This document shows, in pieces, positions 16,859 through 25,579 of a DNA stretch of 64,000 bases. Every line of letters begins with the position of its first letter. Within the stretch, counting starts at the first letter, position 1. The stretch lies in the NCBI RefSeq assembly GCF_015674855.1, contig NZ_JADMLG010000008.1, positions 186,001 through 250,000 on the forward strand. Direction: 5' to 3'. Made by a program: the position numbers and the translations under genes. Below the pieces are notes generated by a model that saw only the letters and a list, made by a program, of their open reading frames with translations, had not been told where the DNA came from and did not search any database. The DNA is from Nocardia bovistercoris (GTDB lineage Bacteria > Actinomycetota > Actinomycetes > Mycobacteriales > Mycobacteriaceae).

Positions 16859-17317
16859 ATGTTCGAAGACTGTCGCACTCCACACGACATCGCGCATCTG
16901 CTGCGACATCGATACGGGCTGCCGGTGCAACTGCTCGCCGGTCGTCCGATGATCGTCACCGGCTCCATCCTCGGCGCCGTCGTCATGCCCCCGGAACTGG
17001 GCCGCAAGATCCTCGGCACGCTCGACCGCAGCTACACCGCCCCCGTGATCGCCGATCCAGGCGAACGCACCTGGACCTTCCTGGTCGCGCCGCCGAGCCC
17101 GGCCACGACGGTCGAGGTCGCGGTCCGGCGCTACCTCGCCGGACATCAGGTCACCGTGACGCCCGGCGGCCGTCAAGTCCTGTTGCCCACCACCGATTCA
17201 CCGCTCGGCTGGCACTGGGCGGGCGAACCCGCGCCCGGCGTGCTCCGCATGCCGCCGCGCTCGGCCGTCATCGGCGCCGTCCACCAGGTGACCGGCGTCC
17301 GGGCGCCCGCGCAGTAG
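16859..17317 (+). CDS. Hypothetical protein, divergent from XRE regulator
   Basis: A 152-residue soluble protein starting MFEDCRTPHDIAHLLRHRYG, with GAGGGG about 8 nt before the ATG. Other features are TVEVAVRRYLAGHQVTVTPG and a Pro-rich C-terminus. I do not recognise the family. The start is supported by the ribosome site; the longer open frame to 16637 crosses the divergent promoter. Position suggests co-regulation with the XRE protein, as in many Nocardia pairs. Confidence 0.65.
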   Translation: MFEDCRTPHDIAHLLRHRYGLPVQLLAGRPMIVTGSILGAVVMPPELGRKILGTLDRSYTAPVIADPGERTWTFLVAPPSPATTVEVAVRRYLAGHQVTVTPGGRQVLLPTTDSPLGWHWAGEPAPGVLRMPPRSAVIGAVHQVTGVRAPAQ

Positions 17318-17438
17318 GCCAACTGGCGAGTCCGGCCCCCACTCGTGTGCGCGGGTGGGGGTCGGTCGGGTAGTTCTCGACGGCGCGGCGGGTGTTTCTA
17401 CTCATGTTCGGCGACGCCCGCGCACCGACGATGGTTCT

Positions 17439-20054
17439 ATGACGACCTCCATCGACCCGGCGCTGATCACACGGCTCTCGGGTGAGTTCACCGCCCTCGG
17501 CACCCGGATGGGCGTCCTCGGCCACGACCTCGACCTCCTGCGCGTCCAACTCCTCGCCGACCTCGACCCGACCGCACCCCGACCATCCGGTGCCGCGACG
17601 AATCCCCTCGGCGTCCCGATCGCACCGAGCACGCTCCCGGCGACATCCGGTGGCGTCGAGACGAAGTCGGCGGATCGAGGCGGGGACGGGGCCGCCGACA
17701 TCGGAAGCTCTCCGGCCGAGAAGGATTCCGTTGCCGGTAGCGGAGAACTGGATTCTGTTGCAGTGTCGAGCTCTTCGTCCGAGACAACCGGTCGACGCTC
17801 GGCAGATCCGCACGGAACTGCGCCGGACTCCGGAATCGGGTATCCGGAAACCTCGGTGGCGCAGCATGGTTCGCCGCGCAAGGCGGGAACATCGGCCGGT
17901 TCGCCGGTCCCCGCTGCGCCGTCGTCGAGTGGATTCCCGCCTGCGACGCCGGTGCCCGGCGGGCCGTCCATGCCGGTAAGTCCTTGGGCAGCGCCAGGAT
18001 CGGCGGGAGTCCCCGGAATGGGCGTGCCGACGTCGGGGGCTCCGGTGCAGGGAAGGCCGGAGGTGGGGGTTCCTGTACAGGGTGCGCTGGTGACGGGAGC
18101 TTCGGGGCAAGGTGTGCCCGCACCGGGAGTTTTGGGGCGAGGTGTGCCCGCGCAAGGTGTTCCGGTGCAAGGTGTGCCCGCACCGGGAGTTTTGGTGCAA
18201 GGTATACCCGCGCAGGGCGTTCCGGCACCGGGGATTTCTGTCCAAGGTGCGCCTGCGCCTGGAGTGCCGCAGGCATCGGGGTGGCCGGGTGTGGCGGCCG
18301 GGGCGGGGCCGATGCGGCCGGGTGTGCCGTTTCCGCAGGGTGGGCCGGTGCCGCCGTATGGGGGCGGACAGGCGCCGCCTCGGTGGGGGGCGCCCGCGCC
18401 GGGGTGGGCGCCGCCGGTGCCGCCTCGGCGGCCGGTGGTCGCGCGGACGCCGTGGTGGCAGCGGGAAGGAGTGATCAGTCGGGTGCTCGCGGTGGCGGGT
18501 GTCGGGGTGACGCTCATCGGTGTCGTGATGTTGCTGGTGCTCGCGGCGCAGGCCGGGTTCTTCGGGCCGGTGCCGAGAGTGGCGGCGGGCGCGGTGTTCT
18601 CGGTGGCGTTGATCGGCGCGGGGCTGCGAATATTCGGACGCAGCGGCGGTCGGGTCGGGGCGATCGCATTGGCGGCCACCGGATTCGCGGGCGCGTATCT
18701 GGATGTGATCGCGGTGACCGCGATCTACGACTGGCTGTATCCCGCGCTCGGGCTCGCGGTGGCGCTCGGGGTCGCGGCCTGCGGCGTCGCGCTGGCGATG
18801 CGGTGGCAGTCGCAGCCGTTGGCGGTGCTCGTGGTGGCGGGCGCGGCCGCACTGTCACCGGTGGTCGGTTCCGGACTGCTGTTGCTCGGGTTCCTGATTG
18901 TGCTCCAACTCGCCTGTGCACCAGTTCAATTGGTGCGCGACTGGCCTGCGCTGCACATCGTGCGCACGTTGCCCGCGGTGCTGGCCGCGATCGCCGTCAC
19001 CCTGATCGCGGCAATCGACAGCCCCGAAGGTGATGCGGTGCGCGACTTGCTGATCGCCGCCGTCGCCATCGGCGTGATCGGCCTGGTCGGCACGGTGCTC
19101 GTGGTGCGCCGCCGCGCTTCCGATGTGACCGCGACGGTGGCGTTCGCCTTGTCCACGGTGCCGCTGCTCGTGGTGCCCTCGGTGCTCGACCGGGTCGGCG
19201 CGACGGTGATCGCGGGCGGCACCGCTGCCGTGCTGCTTGCCGTCGGCGCGCAGTACCTGGTCCCGAAACTGCGTGCGCTGGTGGGGATTCCGGCGCACAC
19301 CGCGACGGTCGCCGCCGCCGCGAGCTCGCTGGCACTGGTCGAGGCGTGCTTCGGGGTGACCGACGCGCGGACCCTGCCCATCGCGCTGCTGCTGGTGGCG
19401 ATCGGATATCTCGCGGTCGCGGGTCAGCGGCGCAGCCCGGTGGCCCTGGTCATCGGCGGGCTGTTCGGATTCCACGGCGCGAGCGTGTTCCTCTCCGACG
19501 CCTCGCCGGAAACCCTGGCCTCGTCGAGTCTGGCGGCGGAGTGGCTCGACATCTGGACCGTGCTCGCGGCCGCTGTCCTCCTCGCGACCGTCGCGGTGGC
19601 GGTGTGGGCGATGCGCGCGCGGCCCGGCCTGTCGCCCGGCTCGTCCGCGGAGTCGGTGCTCTGGGTCGTCGCGAGTGTGATCTGCCTGTACGCGGTGACT
19701 GCGGCGACGGTGGCGCTCGGGGTGGTGTCGGGCGCGACGGACGGATTCGTCGTCGGTCACAGCGCCGCGACCATCCTGTGGATGGCGGCGGCGACGGCCG
19801 CGCTGTTTTACGGACTGCGGAATCTGGCGCGCTCGACCGCCGTCGCGAAGGTGGCGCTCGGTTCGGGCCTGCTGGTGACCGCCGCCGCCTTGGCCAAACT
19901 GTTCCTGTTCGACCTGGCCACCCTCGACGGCCTGGTGCGGGTGGCGGCGTTCCTCGTGGTCGGTGTGCTCCTGCTGGTCGCGGGCACCCGCTACGCGCGT
20001 GCTTTCGCCGAGGCGGGCGCTACTCGTGATCGCGGCGGCGAAGAAGTTCGTTGA
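17439..20054 (+). CDS. Large DUF2339 polytopic membrane protein with repetitive linker
   Basis: About 871 residues. A short helical N-terminus (LITRLSGEFTALGTRMGVLG) is followed by a low-complexity segment of about 280 residues with gly-val-pro repeats. Then comes a WWQREGVISRVLAVAGVGVTL entry into a DUF2339-type membrane domain with roughly 20 hydrophobic helices to the end. DUF2339 proteins have no settled function; an envelope role is plausible given mmpL3 next door. ATG 17439 is chosen because the protein sequence becomes family-like there. The gene ends inside the 3' end of mmpL3 on the other strand: a 35-bp convergent overlap. Confidence 0.8.
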   Translation: MTTSIDPALITRLSGEFTALGTRMGVLGHDLDLLRVQLLADLDPTAPRPSGAATNPLGVPIAPSTLPATSGGVETKSADRGGDGAADIGSSPAEKDSVAGSGELDSVAVSSSSSETTGRRSADPHGTAPDSGIGYPETSVAQHGSPRKAGTSAGSPVPAAPSSSGFPPATPVPGGPSMPVSPWAAPGSAGVPGMGVPTSGAPVQGRPEVGVPVQGALVTGASGQGVPAPGVLGRGVPAQGVPVQGVPAPGVLVQGIPAQGVPAPGISVQGAPAPGVPQASGWPGVAAGAGPMRPGVPFPQGGPVPPYGGGQAPPRWGAPAPGWAPPVPPRRPVVARTPWWQREGVISRVLAVAGVGVTLIGVVMLLVLAAQAGFFGPVPRVAAGAVFSVALIGAGLRIFGRSGGRVGAIALAATGFAGAYLDVIAVTAIYDWLYPALGLAVALGVAACGVALAMRWQSQPLAVLVVAGAAALSPVVGSGLLLLGFLIVLQLACAPVQLVRDWPALHIVRTLPAVLAAIAVTLIAAIDSPEGDAVRDLLIAAVAIGVIGLVGTVLVVRRRASDVTATVAFALSTVPLLVVPSVLDRVGATVIAGGTAAVLLAVGAQYLVPKLRALVGIPAHTATVAAAASSLALVEACFGVTDARTLPIALLLVAIGYLAVAGQRRSPVALVIGGLFGFHGASVFLSDASPETLASSSLAAEWLDIWTVLAAAVLLATVAVAVWAMRARPGLSPGSSAESVLWVVASVICLYAVTAATVALGVVSGATDGFVVGHSAATILWMAAATAALFYGLRNLARSTAVAKVALGSGLLVTAAALAKLFLFDLATLDGLVRVAAFLVVGVLLLVAGTRYARAFAEAGATRDRGGEEVR
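18040..18270 (+). repeat. Degenerate 15-bp repeats coding a GVPxxG linker
   Basis: Tandem degenerate units encode motifs such as GVPAPGVLGRGVPAQGVPVQ, reminiscent of collagen- or elastin-like linkers. They sit inside the DUF2339 gene and give a flexible spacer before its first membrane helix. Confidence 0.7.
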
Positions 20055-23000
20055 CGCTGACCGTGCGGCCGTCGCCTCCGCTGTGACGGCCCTCGTCGCC
20101 GTTGTCCGCCACACGCCGCCGCGAGGACCGCAACTCCGCCATCCAGTTCTCGATGGTGTTGCGGTTCTCCTCCGGCACCACCTCGCCGGGTGCGTCCTGC
20201 TGGATCTGCGCGTCCTCGCCTTGGCGCGGGGTGGACACCGCGGGCGGTATGTGCGACAAATCGCTGGGCCGCACCTGATTCTCGGGCCGCAGCACGGCGG
20301 GTGTCGGCTCGGTGGGCGGCAGATCCGGAGTCGGGTACCGACCGGAATCGTAGGACGGCAGGCCCGGTTCGCCGGAAGTCAGAGCGGATTCGCGCGTCAC
20401 CTCGGTGCTGTCCCAACCGGAATCGGTCCGAGTGGCCTCGAAAGGCAGATCGGTTTCACCGGTGCGGCGACCGGATTCGCCGGAATTCCAGAGGGATTCG
20501 GCGGACAGCTGGTCGGAATCGCCGGCGGGACGGTTCGATTCTCGACCGTTCCAAGCGTTTTCGGCGGACACCGGATTCGAGTCGTCGAAGGGGTGGCCGG
20601 AAAGCCAGGAAGATTCGTCGGATCGCCGACCCTGCTGGTCCGCGGTCTGATCGAAATTTCCGGCCTGGGTGAAACTTCCAGCGTTCCACGCGGCTTCGGC
20701 GGGGAGCGGATTCGAATCGCCGGACAGTTGTCCTGCCTGCCAGGGGGACTGGTCGGGATCGCCCGCGGGACGGCTGAACTCCTCGGAAGTCCGAGCCGTG
20801 GCGGACCGATCGGCATCGCTCGCGAACCGACCGAAATCGCCGGGGGTCCAAGAAGATTCAGCGGACCGCAGGCCTGGTTCGCCGAACTCGCCGGAGTTCC
20901 GCGCGTTCGCCTCCTGCTGTTCGCTCGCGATTCGGCTCAATTCACTGAGAGTCCAAGGAGCTGCGCTGGGCGCTCGACCGGCGTCCTCGGCCGGCCGACC
21001 GTACTCGCCGAGGCTCTGCCGTTCGTCGGCGGACGACCGGGCGGAATCGAAACCGAGTCGATCCGGGCCGGCCGGGTTCCGCCCGATCTCGTCGGTGGGG
21101 CGGCTGTACTCGCTGGAAGTCCGACCGTTGTCCGCGGACGACCGGTCCGGATCGAAGCCGGGTCGGCCTGCACCGTTCGAGTTCCGAACGGCCTCGTCGG
21201 CGGGGCGACCGTATTCGCCCGAGGTCCGACCGTTTTCGGTGGAAGGCACGGAATCGAAGCCGGGTCGACCTGAACCACCTGAGTTCGGAGCGGCCTCGGC
21301 GGCGGGGCGACCGAACTCGCCGTTGTTGCGACCGGCCGAGTCGGATGCCGAGGACGGGAGGCCGGAATCGCCTACGGGACGGAAGGATTCGGACGAGGAC
21401 CGACCGGAGTCGAGCGCCGACCCGTTCGCTTCCGGCGCACCGGAACCGTTCGGCTCCGACGCGTTCGGCGGCACCGCGCGCGGACGCGTCGGGTCGGGCG
21501 CTGCCATCGGTGCCGGTCGCGGCGGCGCGGCCGGACTCTGCCGCGGCGCGGACTCACCGCCGGACGCCCGCTTCGGCGCGGCACCCGAACCGCCCGCGCG
21601 CGCACCGCGCCCGACCGACCCGATGCGCGCCGTCGGCGCCTCGGCTTCGATCTCAGCGACGGTGCGCGGCCGCCGCGGCGACTTGCGCAGCTTGCCGCCC
21701 TCGACGGCGGGGATCGTCATGGTGACCGGATCGGTGATGGGCGTGGTCTTCACCAGGTCGACCACTTCGCCGCCGCCGGGACGCTCGTCGTCCAGGGTGA
21801 TCTCGCCGAGGCCGATCCTCTCCTGGATGCGCTGCATCCAGGCGGGCGCCCACCAGCAGTCGTCGCCCAGCAGTTTCATGGTGGCGGGCACGAGCAGCAT
21901 GCGCAGGATGGTGGCGTCGATGAACAGCGCCGCGATGAGACCGTAGGCGATGTACTGCATCATCACCAGGTCCGAGAACGCGAAGGCGCCGACGACCACG
22001 AGCAGGATGAGCGCGGCGGCGGTGATGATGCGACCGGTCTGCGCGGTGCCGATGCGCACCGCCTCGGTGGTGGACGCGCCCTGTGCCCTCGCCTCGACCA
22101 TGCGGGAGAGCAGGAACACCTCGTAGTCGGTGGACAGGCCGTAGATGACGGCGATGATGAGCACCAGCACCGGCGACATGATCGGCTGCGGTGTGAAGTT
22201 GAGCAGTTTCGCGCCGTGCCCGTCGACGAATATCCAGGTCAGGATGCCGAGGGTGGATCCGAGGCCGAGCGCGCTCATCAGCGCGGCCTTGATGGGCAGC
22301 ACGAGCGAGCCGAAGGTGAGGAACATCAGCACGGTGGTCACGAAGAGGACCAGTGCGATCATCAGCGGCATGCGGTCGAGCAGCGCGTCGATGCTGTCCT
22401 TCTGGATCGTCGGCTGTCCGCCGACATACATTTCGACGCCGTCGGGTATCTCGAGTCCGCGCAGATACTCGATGGTCGGGTCGAAGTTCTCCGAATCCTG
22501 CAGCGTCGCACTGGTGCGGTAGACCGTCTGGTCGGAGTTGGATCGGCTCGGCACCTCGAAATCGCCGGTGAGACCGGGCGCTTGGCTGGCCTCTTTCCAG
22601 AGTTTGCCAACGGCGCCGCTGTCTTCGGAGACGAAGACCAACTGCACCGGGTCGGTCTTCTTCAGCGGGAAGATCTTGTAGAACTCCTCGAGCGCGGTGC
22701 GCGTCGAGTTGTCCGGCGGCAGGTAGCGCTCGTTGATGCCGCCGAAGGCGAGATTCTTCACCGGGATGATCAACAGCAGCAGCAATACGCAGATCGGCAC
22801 CGCGATCTTGAGCGGATGCTTCATCACCCACTGCGTGCTCTTGCCCCAGAAGCCGTTCTCGATCTCCTCGGCGGTCTTGGTCTTGCGGAAGCGCTTGAGG
22901 CCGAGCGCGTCGACGCGCGGGCCGAGGATGCTCAGCGCCGCGGGCAGGATGGTGATGGAGGTCAGCGCGGCCAGCGAGACGGTGGCGATGGTGCCGAAGG

Positions 23001-23943
23001 CGACCGATTTGAGGAAGCCCTGCGGGAACAGCAGGATGCCGCCGAGGCTGGCGATGATCATGGTCGCGGAGAACACGACGGTGCGACCCGCCGTCATCAC
23101 GGTGCGCCGCACGGCCGCCGCGGTGTCGTAGCCTTCGGCGACCTCTTCGCGGAACCGGCTCACGATGAACAGGCCGTAGTCGATGGCGAGACCGAGGCCG
23201 ATCATGGAAACGACGCCGCCGACGAACGAGTTCACCTCGGTGAATCTCGTCAGGAACATGACGATGCCGTTGGCGCCGATGATCGTGAGTCCGCCGATCA
23301 TCAGCGGCAGCGCGGCCGCGACGACGCCGCCGAAGATGAAGAACAGCAGCACCGCGACGGCCGGAATCGCCAGCATCTCCATGCGTTTGGAGTCGCTGGC
23401 GATGGTGTCGTTCAGCGTGCCCGACACCGCCTGCAGGCCGGTGACCTGCACGTCGACACCCGGAATGTAGAAGGTGTCCTTTACTTTCCGGTAGTTGCGC
23501 ACCATGTCGGTGTCGTTGTCGCCGACGATGGACAGCGAGGCGAAGCTGTACTTCTTGTCCTTGGACCCGAAGGTCAGCGGGACGCCGGGCCCGGTTTCGG
23601 TCTGCCAGTACGCGCCGTTGACCCGCGAGATCTCGTTCGGATGGTCCCTCGGCAGCGAGTTGAGACTGTCGACGACCTTCTGACGGAACTCGGGATCGTC
23701 GATGGTCTTGCCGTCGGGCGCGGTGTACAGCACGATCACGTCGCTGGTGTGATCACGTCCGAAGGCGGCGTCGGCGATGCGCGCGGCTTTCGCCGATTCC
23801 GAGGTCGGGTCGTCCCACCCGCTGGAGCTGAGATGGTCTTCGAGCCCGAAGCCGTAGCCGCCGAGCGCCAGAAGTGCGGCTCCGACCACGCCGATGACGG
23901 CGAAGCGCAACCGATAGACCAGATCGCCCCAGCGTGTGAACAC
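20020..23943 (-). CDS. mmpL3: MmpL3-type RND exporter of trehalose monomycolate
   Basis: A 1307-residue inner-membrane transporter. The N-terminus VFTRWGDLVYRLRFAVIGVV aligns with known MmpL3 proteins. Twelve membrane helices, two periplasmic domains and both proton-relay Asp-Tyr pairs are visible (GLAIDYGLFIVSRFREE and GLSTDYEVFLLSRM). MmpL3 moves mycolate-trehalose across the membrane and is essential in mycobacteria. The membrane core ends near residue 715. The remaining roughly 590 residues are a hydrophilic Gly/Ser/Arg/Asp/Glu-rich tail, far longer than in M. tuberculosis (944 residues in total). GTG 23943 has AAGGAG upstream and overlaps the stop of the NYN gene by one base, so the two are translationally coupled. 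Confidence 0.96.
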   Translation of the reverse strand: MFTRWGDLVYRLRFAVIGVVGAALLALGGYGFGLEDHLSSSGWDDPTSESAKAARIADAAFGRDHTSDVIVLYTAPDGKTIDDPEFRQKVVDSLNSLPRDHPNEISRVNGAYWQTETGPGVPLTFGSKDKKYSFASLSIVGDNDTDMVRNYRKVKDTFYIPGVDVQVTGLQAVSGTLNDTIASDSKRMEMLAIPAVAVLLFFIFGGVVAAALPLMIGGLTIIGANGIVMFLTRFTEVNSFVGGVVSMIGLGLAIDYGLFIVSRFREEVAEGYDTAAAVRRTVMTAGRTVVFSATMIIASLGGILLFPQGFLKSVAFGTIATVSLAALTSITILPAALSILGPRVDALGLKRFRKTKTAEEIENGFWGKSTQWVMKHPLKIAVPICVLLLLLIIPVKNLAFGGINERYLPPDNSTRTALEEFYKIFPLKKTDPVQLVFVSEDSGAVGKLWKEASQAPGLTGDFEVPSRSNSDQTVYRTSATLQDSENFDPTIEYLRGLEIPDGVEMYVGGQPTIQKDSIDALLDRMPLMIALVLFVTTVLMFLTFGSLVLPIKAALMSALGLGSTLGILTWIFVDGHGAKLLNFTPQPIMSPVLVLIIAVIYGLSTDYEVFLLSRMVEARAQGASTTEAVRIGTAQTGRIITAAALILLVVVGAFAFSDLVMMQYIAYGLIAALFIDATILRMLLVPATMKLLGDDCWWAPAWMQRIQERIGLGEITLDDERPGGGEVVDLVKTTPITDPVTMTIPAVEGGKLRKSPRRPRTVAEIEAEAPTARIGSVGRGARAGGSGAAPKRASGGESAPRQSPAAPPRPAPMAAPDPTRPRAVPPNASEPNGSGAPEANGSALDSGRSSSESFRPVGDSGLPSSASDSAGRNNGEFGRPAAEAAPNSGGSGRPGFDSVPSTENGRTSGEYGRPADEAVRNSNGAGRPGFDPDRSSADNGRTSSEYSRPTDEIGRNPAGPDRLGFDSARSSADERQSLGEYGRPAEDAGRAPSAAPWTLSELSRIASEQQEANARNSGEFGEPGLRSAESSWTPGDFGRFASDADRSATARTSEEFSRPAGDPDQSPWQAGQLSGDSNPLPAEAAWNAGSFTQAGNFDQTADQQGRRSDESSWLSGHPFDDSNPVSAENAWNGRESNRPAGDSDQLSAESLWNSGESGRRTGETDLPFEATRTDSGWDSTEVTRESALTSGEPGLPSYDSGRYPTPDLPPTEPTPAVLRPENQVRPSDLSHIPPAVSTPRQGEDAQIQQDAPGEVVPEENRNTIENWMAELRSSRRRVADNGDEGRHSGGDGRTVSVNELLRRRDHE
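20100..21660 (-). repeat. Repetitive disordered tail of MmpL3
   Basis: The tail contains about three and a half units of a 35-residue (105-nt) degenerate repeat around 21000-21330, with invariant EYGRP and GRPGFD blocks. Further towards the C-terminus is a second series in which Trp recurs in Ser-Ala-Glu-x-x-Trp-Asn contexts. The composition predicts an intrinsically disordered cytoplasmic region. Confidence 0.7.
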
Positions 23944-24635
23944 TAAGCGACTCCTTGAGCTGGGCGAGAGGTGAGCAGTGCCGACAACGGCCGGAACGGC
24001 TGAAGCCAAGCACCCTCGTCGGGCAGCGAGTCGAGGCTCACCCGCGGCAGCGGTTCACGGAACACGCCGGGGATGTCCTCGAGGTCGATGAATTCGAGGG
24101 TATCGGATGTGACGGCCCAACTCGCGTGCTCGCGGAAGCCGAGCACCTGAACCGGGACTCCGTGCGCGGCCAGCGATTCGAGCGGTTCGCGGAACGCCTG
24201 GCCGTCGGCGGAGGCGACCATGATGCCGGCCAGGCCCGCGCCGCGACTGCGTAACTCGATGTGGGCCAGCATGTCGGAGTCGACATCGGAGTCGTCGTCG
24301 ATCTTCGGTTTGGCGAAGACCGCGTAGCCGACATTGCGCAGCGCCTCCACCCACGGTCGCACCACGTCGGCGGTGCCCGGTGCGATATTGGTGAAGACGG
24401 TGGCCTCGGCTTCGATGCGGCTACCGCCGACCGAGAGTTGGGCGGTGCGGGCGAGCAGCCAGCGTCCGAGCGCGTCGAAGCGCGGTCGGTAGGCGGCGGT
24501 GGGGCGGCCGCCGAGGATCGCGCCGAGGCCCATGTCGAGGTTGGGCGCGTCCCAGACCAGCAGCACTCTGCGCACGTCGGGCACCGAGCCGCCGCCGAGG
24601 TCGATGACATCGTGCGCCATCTCGCCGACACTCAT
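23943..24635 (-). CDS. NYN-domain (PIN-like) protein, Rv0207c-like
   Basis: A 230-residue protein. The NYN/PIN-like core is recognisable from VLLVWDAPNLDMGLGAIL, KIDDDSDVDSDMLAHIELRS and GIMVASADGQAF, which supply the conserved acidic residues of a ribonuclease-type metal site. NYN domains cut structured RNA; the true substrate here is unknown. ATG 24635 has GAGGTGG upstream. It lies between trmB and mmpL3 exactly as Rv0207c does, and its stop overlaps the mmpL3 GTG, so it is cotranscribed and may affect mmpL3 expression. Confidence 0.88.
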   Translation of the reverse strand: MSVGEMAHDVIDLGGGSVPDVRRVLLVWDAPNLDMGLGAILGGRPTAAYRPRFDALGRWLLARTAQLSVGGSRIEAEATVFTNIAPGTADVVRPWVEALRNVGYAVFAKPKIDDDSDVDSDMLAHIELRSRGAGLAGIMVASADGQAFREPLESLAAHGVPVQVLGFREHASWAVTSDTLEFIDLEDIPGVFREPLPRVSLDSLPDEGAWLQPFRPLSALLTSRPAQGVA

Positions 24636-24675
24636 GACGCCACCTCGCGGGCGGGTAGCAGGCTGCTCTCGCTCA

Positions 24676-25485
24676 TCACTTGATCTTGCCCCATATGAAC
24701 TCCGTGATGGCGCTTCCGGCGCGATGTGCCTTGCCCTCGAACTTGGTGACCGGGCGATCGAATCCGATCGGCGCGTCACCGCCGGGTGCGACGCCCGCGC
24801 CGCCGGTGGTCTCGTTCAGTCCGACCAGCTGCGGTTCGCCCGCGCCGACCTCGGCGATGTGTTCGGCGTATCCGGCGTGATCGGTGGCGACGTGCAGGAC
24901 GCCGCCCGCTCTGAGCCTGCTCGCGATGAGTGCGAGTGTTGTGGGTTGCAGCAGCCGTCGCTTGTGGTGGCGTGCCTTGGGCCACGGGTCGGGGAAGAAC
25001 ACCCGAACGCCGGTGAGCGACTCTTCGGCGATCATGTGCTCGAGTACGTCTACGGCGTCGCCGCGCAACAGGCGGATGTTGTCGATGTCCTCGCGTTCGA
25101 TGCGCTGCACGAGTTGGGCGAGGCCCGGCTGGTACACCTCGATGCCGATCAGGTTCACCTTCGGCTCGGCGAGCGCCATCGCGGCCGTCGCCGTGCCGGT
25201 TCCGCAGCCGATCTCGATGACAAGGGGCGCGTCGTGCCCGAACCAGGCGGCGGCGTCGAGCGGTTCGTCACCCACTTCGCGGCCGATCTTCGGCCACATG
25301 CGGTCCCAGGACTGTTGCTGGTTGGGCGTGAGCGCGCCGCGTCGCGAGCGGAAGCTCGTCACGCGCGGGTAGAGGCGGGAGCCGGTCGGCGATCGTCTGC
25401 CTGCTTCGAGCGGGGCCGTGGCTGTGGACGGCGGGCCCGGAACCGAGTCGGCAGTGTGGTTGGCGGCGTCGTTCACGGGGTCCAT
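24676..25485 (-). CDS. trmB: tRNA (guanine-N7)-methyltransferase
   Basis: A 269-residue enzyme that methylates G46 in the variable loop of tRNA using S-adenosylmethionine. Motif I is VIEIGCGTGTATAAM (about 90), the second acidic motif is IGIEVY, and the family signature VRVFFPDPWPKARHHKRRL is intact, with TKFEGKAHRAG near the C-terminus. The first 40 residues are a disordered extension common in actinobacterial members. The ATG at 25485 opens the conserved protein. It is followed by the NYN gene 40 nt later, as in the Rv0208c-Rv0207c arrangement. Confidence 0.96.
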   Translation of the reverse strand: MDPVNDAANHTADSVPGPPSTATAPLEAGRRSPTGSRLYPRVTSFRSRRGALTPNQQQSWDRMWPKIGREVGDEPLDAAAWFGHDAPLVIEIGCGTGTATAAMALAEPKVNLIGIEVYQPGLAQLVQRIEREDIDNIRLLRGDAVDVLEHMIAEESLTGVRVFFPDPWPKARHHKRRLLQPTTLALIASRLRAGGVLHVATDHAGYAEHIAEVGAGEPQLVGLNETTGGAGVAPGGDAPIGFDRPVTKFEGKAHRAGSAITEFIWGKIK

Positions 25486-25579
25486 TCTCCAGCATCGGGT
25501 GTTCAGCCCGGCACTCGTACCCCCGCGTCGGGAGGTTCGGCGTGGTCGATAGGGGGAATTCGTGTGTCGCGCGGTGTCA

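Noticed and set aside
22216..23946. Long plus-strand open frame (576 codons) opposite mmpL3
   Set aside because: It is the mirror of a strongly conserved membrane transporter gene, has His/Asp/Arg-rich antisense composition and no ribosome site.
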